Of a stretch of 8,187 bases of DNA, positions 7,437-8,187 are shown piece after piece. The translations under genes and the position numbers were made by a program. The stretch is from Bacteroidetes bacterium 4572_112. Lineage in GTDB: Bacteria > Bacteroidota > Bacteroidia > Bacteroidales > UBA1556. The stretch is from NCBI GenBank assembly GCA_002254285.1, contig NIUZ01000140.1, forward strand, positions 1 to 8,187, given 5' to 3'. Numbering within the stretch: position 1 is the stretch's first letter; each line of letters starts with the position of its first letter. The notes below the pieces were generated by a model. The model was not told the DNA's origin and made no database searches. It saw only the letters and a program-made list of their open reading frames with translations.

Positions 7437-7461
7437 CCCACTAAACTCCACTTTATCCCAC
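7437..7461 (-). promoter_or_regulatory. Putative MraZ-binding boxes (three direct repeats, 10-bp period)
   Basis: On the minus strand, upstream of mraZ, GTGGG occurs at 7461-7457, GTGGA at 7451-7447 and GTGGG at 7441-7437, each exactly 10 bp apart. In the two outer copies the repeat unit is close to AGTGGGAA/T. MraZ proteins in other bacteria bind arrays of TGGG(A/N)-type direct repeats with the same helical period near the mraZ promoter, so this is very probably the autoregulatory operator. The nearest box is about 40 bp from the mraZ ATG. The middle copy has one mismatch. The repeats and spacing are seen directly; binding is inferred. Confidence 0.8.
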
Positions 7462-7473
7462 TTTGTTGAAAAC

Positions 7474-7495
7474 TTGTATACTATTGTTAATACAA
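7474..7495. repeat. Short inverted repeat upstream of the MraZ boxes
   Basis: TTGTAT (7474-7479) and its reverse complement ATACAA (7490-7495) flank 10 bases, about 13 bp outside the MraZ boxes. The position fits a promoter element or second operator for mraZ, but six-base arms in AT-rich DNA can arise by chance. I found no convincing Bacteroidota TAnnTTTG -7 element for mraZ in this stretch. Confidence 0.25.
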
Positions 7496-7620
7496 AAGGT
7501 TACATTTATTTTTTATATGCAGTATATCAGTAGTTTATGTGCTTGTTGTAATTGTGGGATGTGGTGTAGTGCTTGCTATTTGATGCATGCAACTGAAAAT
7601 GATTTATATGTGTCTATTAT

Positions 7621-7654
7621 TTTGTTATAACTAAATATACTTATACTACTTTCG
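7621..7654 (+). promoter_or_regulatory. Candidate Bacteroidota-type promoter for the divergent secreted-protein gene
   Basis: TTTG at 7621-7624 and TACTTTCG at 7647-7654 resemble the Bacteroidota -33 (TTTG) and -7 (TAnnTTTG) elements. There is one mismatch in the -7 box, and the spacing of 22 bp is slightly longer than usual. It would place transcription start about 55-60 bp before the ATG at 7718. This is a pattern match only. Confidence 0.3.
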
Positions 7655-7717
7655 CTCTTCAATCTATTTACCATTGTAATAGGTTAAGAAGGGAGTACTT
7701 AAATCATATAAAATCAG

Positions 7718-8187
7718 ATGTTAATTATAAAAATCAGTTTATTATTATCGAGCATTATTTTTTTAGGAAATATAGCTTTTGCTCAGCCCAACTCAAATTC
7801 AAAATTGGGGCTTAATAGTAATCTGTATAATGGAAAATATTATTCTTATTTTCTTCCCAGTAGCGTTAATGGTCATCAGTTTTTGGAATCAAAAGAATAC
7901 TCAATTGCTACAGTTTGGAAAAATGGCGAAGGTTTTGAAGACTTATTGCTGAATTATGATGTGGTAAATCAAGAGGTAATCCTGAAATTCAAAACTAGTT
8001 TGGGAGCCGAAAAAGTTATTGCTATGTCAATGGCCGAATTGGATTCTTTTTTATTGAGTGATAAGCTATTTATTTCGAAAAGTGATATTGAAGATGCTCA
8101 ACTCATTTACCAGAAAATTGAATATGGGGGTTACAATTTTTACATATATTTTCATAAAGAATTAAAATTACAAAGTCAGATCAATAA
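7718..8187 (+). CDS. Hypothetical secreted protein, N-terminal part (cut by window edge)
   Basis: An open frame runs from the ATG at 7718 to the right edge without a stop, giving 156 codons. The first 23 residues form a clear Sec signal peptide: a lysine at position 5, a hydrophobic core (ISLLLSSIIFLGNIAFA) and an A-F-A-Q cleavage context typical of Bacteroidota. The mature part contains LYNGKYYSYFLPS, then a Trp-Lys-Asn-Gly-Glu-Gly turn, LLNYDVVNQEVILKF, and later YGGYNFYIYFHKELKL. The alternating aromatic and hydrophobic pattern suggests beta structure. The NGK-Y and LLYD-like blocks recall uncharacterised exported proteins of this phylum, but I do not recognise a named family. It is divergent from mraZ and reads away from the dcw operon, so a role in division cannot be assumed. 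The start is supported by the signal peptide placed directly after the ATG. Confidence 0.8.
   Translation, partial: MLIIKISLLLSSIIFLGNIAFAQPNSNSKLGLNSNLYNGKYYSYFLPSSVNGHQFLESKEYSIATVWKNGEGFEDLLLNYDVVNQEVILKFKTSLGAEKVIAMSMAELDSFLLSDKLFISKSDIEDAQLIYQKIEYGGYNFYIYFHKELKLQSQIN

Larger units (their letters stand above)
7399..7717. other. Divergent intergenic region between mraZ and the secreted-protein gene
   Basis: About 320 bp separate the divergent starts of mraZ and the plus-strand gene. The region is AT-rich and must hold the promoters of both transcripts. Seen in it are the three MraZ boxes, a weak inverted repeat at 7474-7495 and a possible plus-strand promoter at 7621-7654. I see no open reading frame of note, no tRNA, no strong hairpin terminator and no mobile element ends. 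Confidence 0.6.

Noticed and set aside
7452..7461. DnaA-box-like TTATCCCAC sequence
   Set aside because: It does not match TTATCCACA properly and is explained by the 10-bp-spaced MraZ repeats of which it is part.
7575..7592. TTGATGCATGCAA near-palindrome in the intergenic region
   Set aside because: The symmetry is imperfect and short, with no partner copy, so chance is sufficient.

Overview
The window is the upstream half of a division and cell wall (dcw) gene cluster from a member of the phylum Bacteroidota. Four things point there. The gene order mraZ-rsmH-ftsL-ftsI-murE-mraY-murD-ftsW is the Bacteroidota arrangement, with no murF between murE and mraY. The FtsL-like protein is of the Bacteroidota type. 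The protein sequences resemble that phylum, for example a long MraY and an FtsW with FQTSDLAK. The DNA is AT-rich and the starts lack evident Shine-Dalgarno sequences. I cannot name a genus.

Layout: all cluster genes lie on the minus strand, so the operon reads from right to left. It starts with mraZ (7398-6937), preceded by three GTGGG-type repeats at exact 10-bp spacing that look like the MraZ operator. Then come rsmH (16S rRNA methyltransferase), ftsL, ftsI (septal transpeptidase), murE, mraY, a murD remnant and the first 199 codons of ftsW, which leaves the window at base 1. Gaps between genes are 1-nt overlaps to 29 nt, as expected of one transcript. To the right of mraZ is an intergenic region of about 320 bp, then a divergent plus-strand gene for a secreted protein of unknown function that runs off the right edge.

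How the genes work together: MurD, MurE and MraY are successive steps from UDP-MurNAc-peptide to lipid I. FtsW (glycan polymerase) and FtsI (crosslinking) use the resulting precursor at the septum, and FtsL is a bitopic divisome scaffold. MraZ controls the cluster, and RsmH modifies the ribosome.

The remarkable part is that two essential genes appear to have lost large in-frame pieces while their neighbours are full length. MurD is only 182 residues and lacks its UDP-substrate-binding and ATP-binding domains. Its remaining C-terminal part also differs at several residues that are normally conserved. FtsI is 554 residues and lacks about 150 residues of the pedestal (PBP dimer) region between the membrane anchor and the transpeptidase domain. 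MurE and MraY look fully active, so a working MurD should exist elsewhere in the genome unless the cluster is decaying or the assembly is wrong. No mobile element, CRISPR array, tRNA or rRNA was seen.
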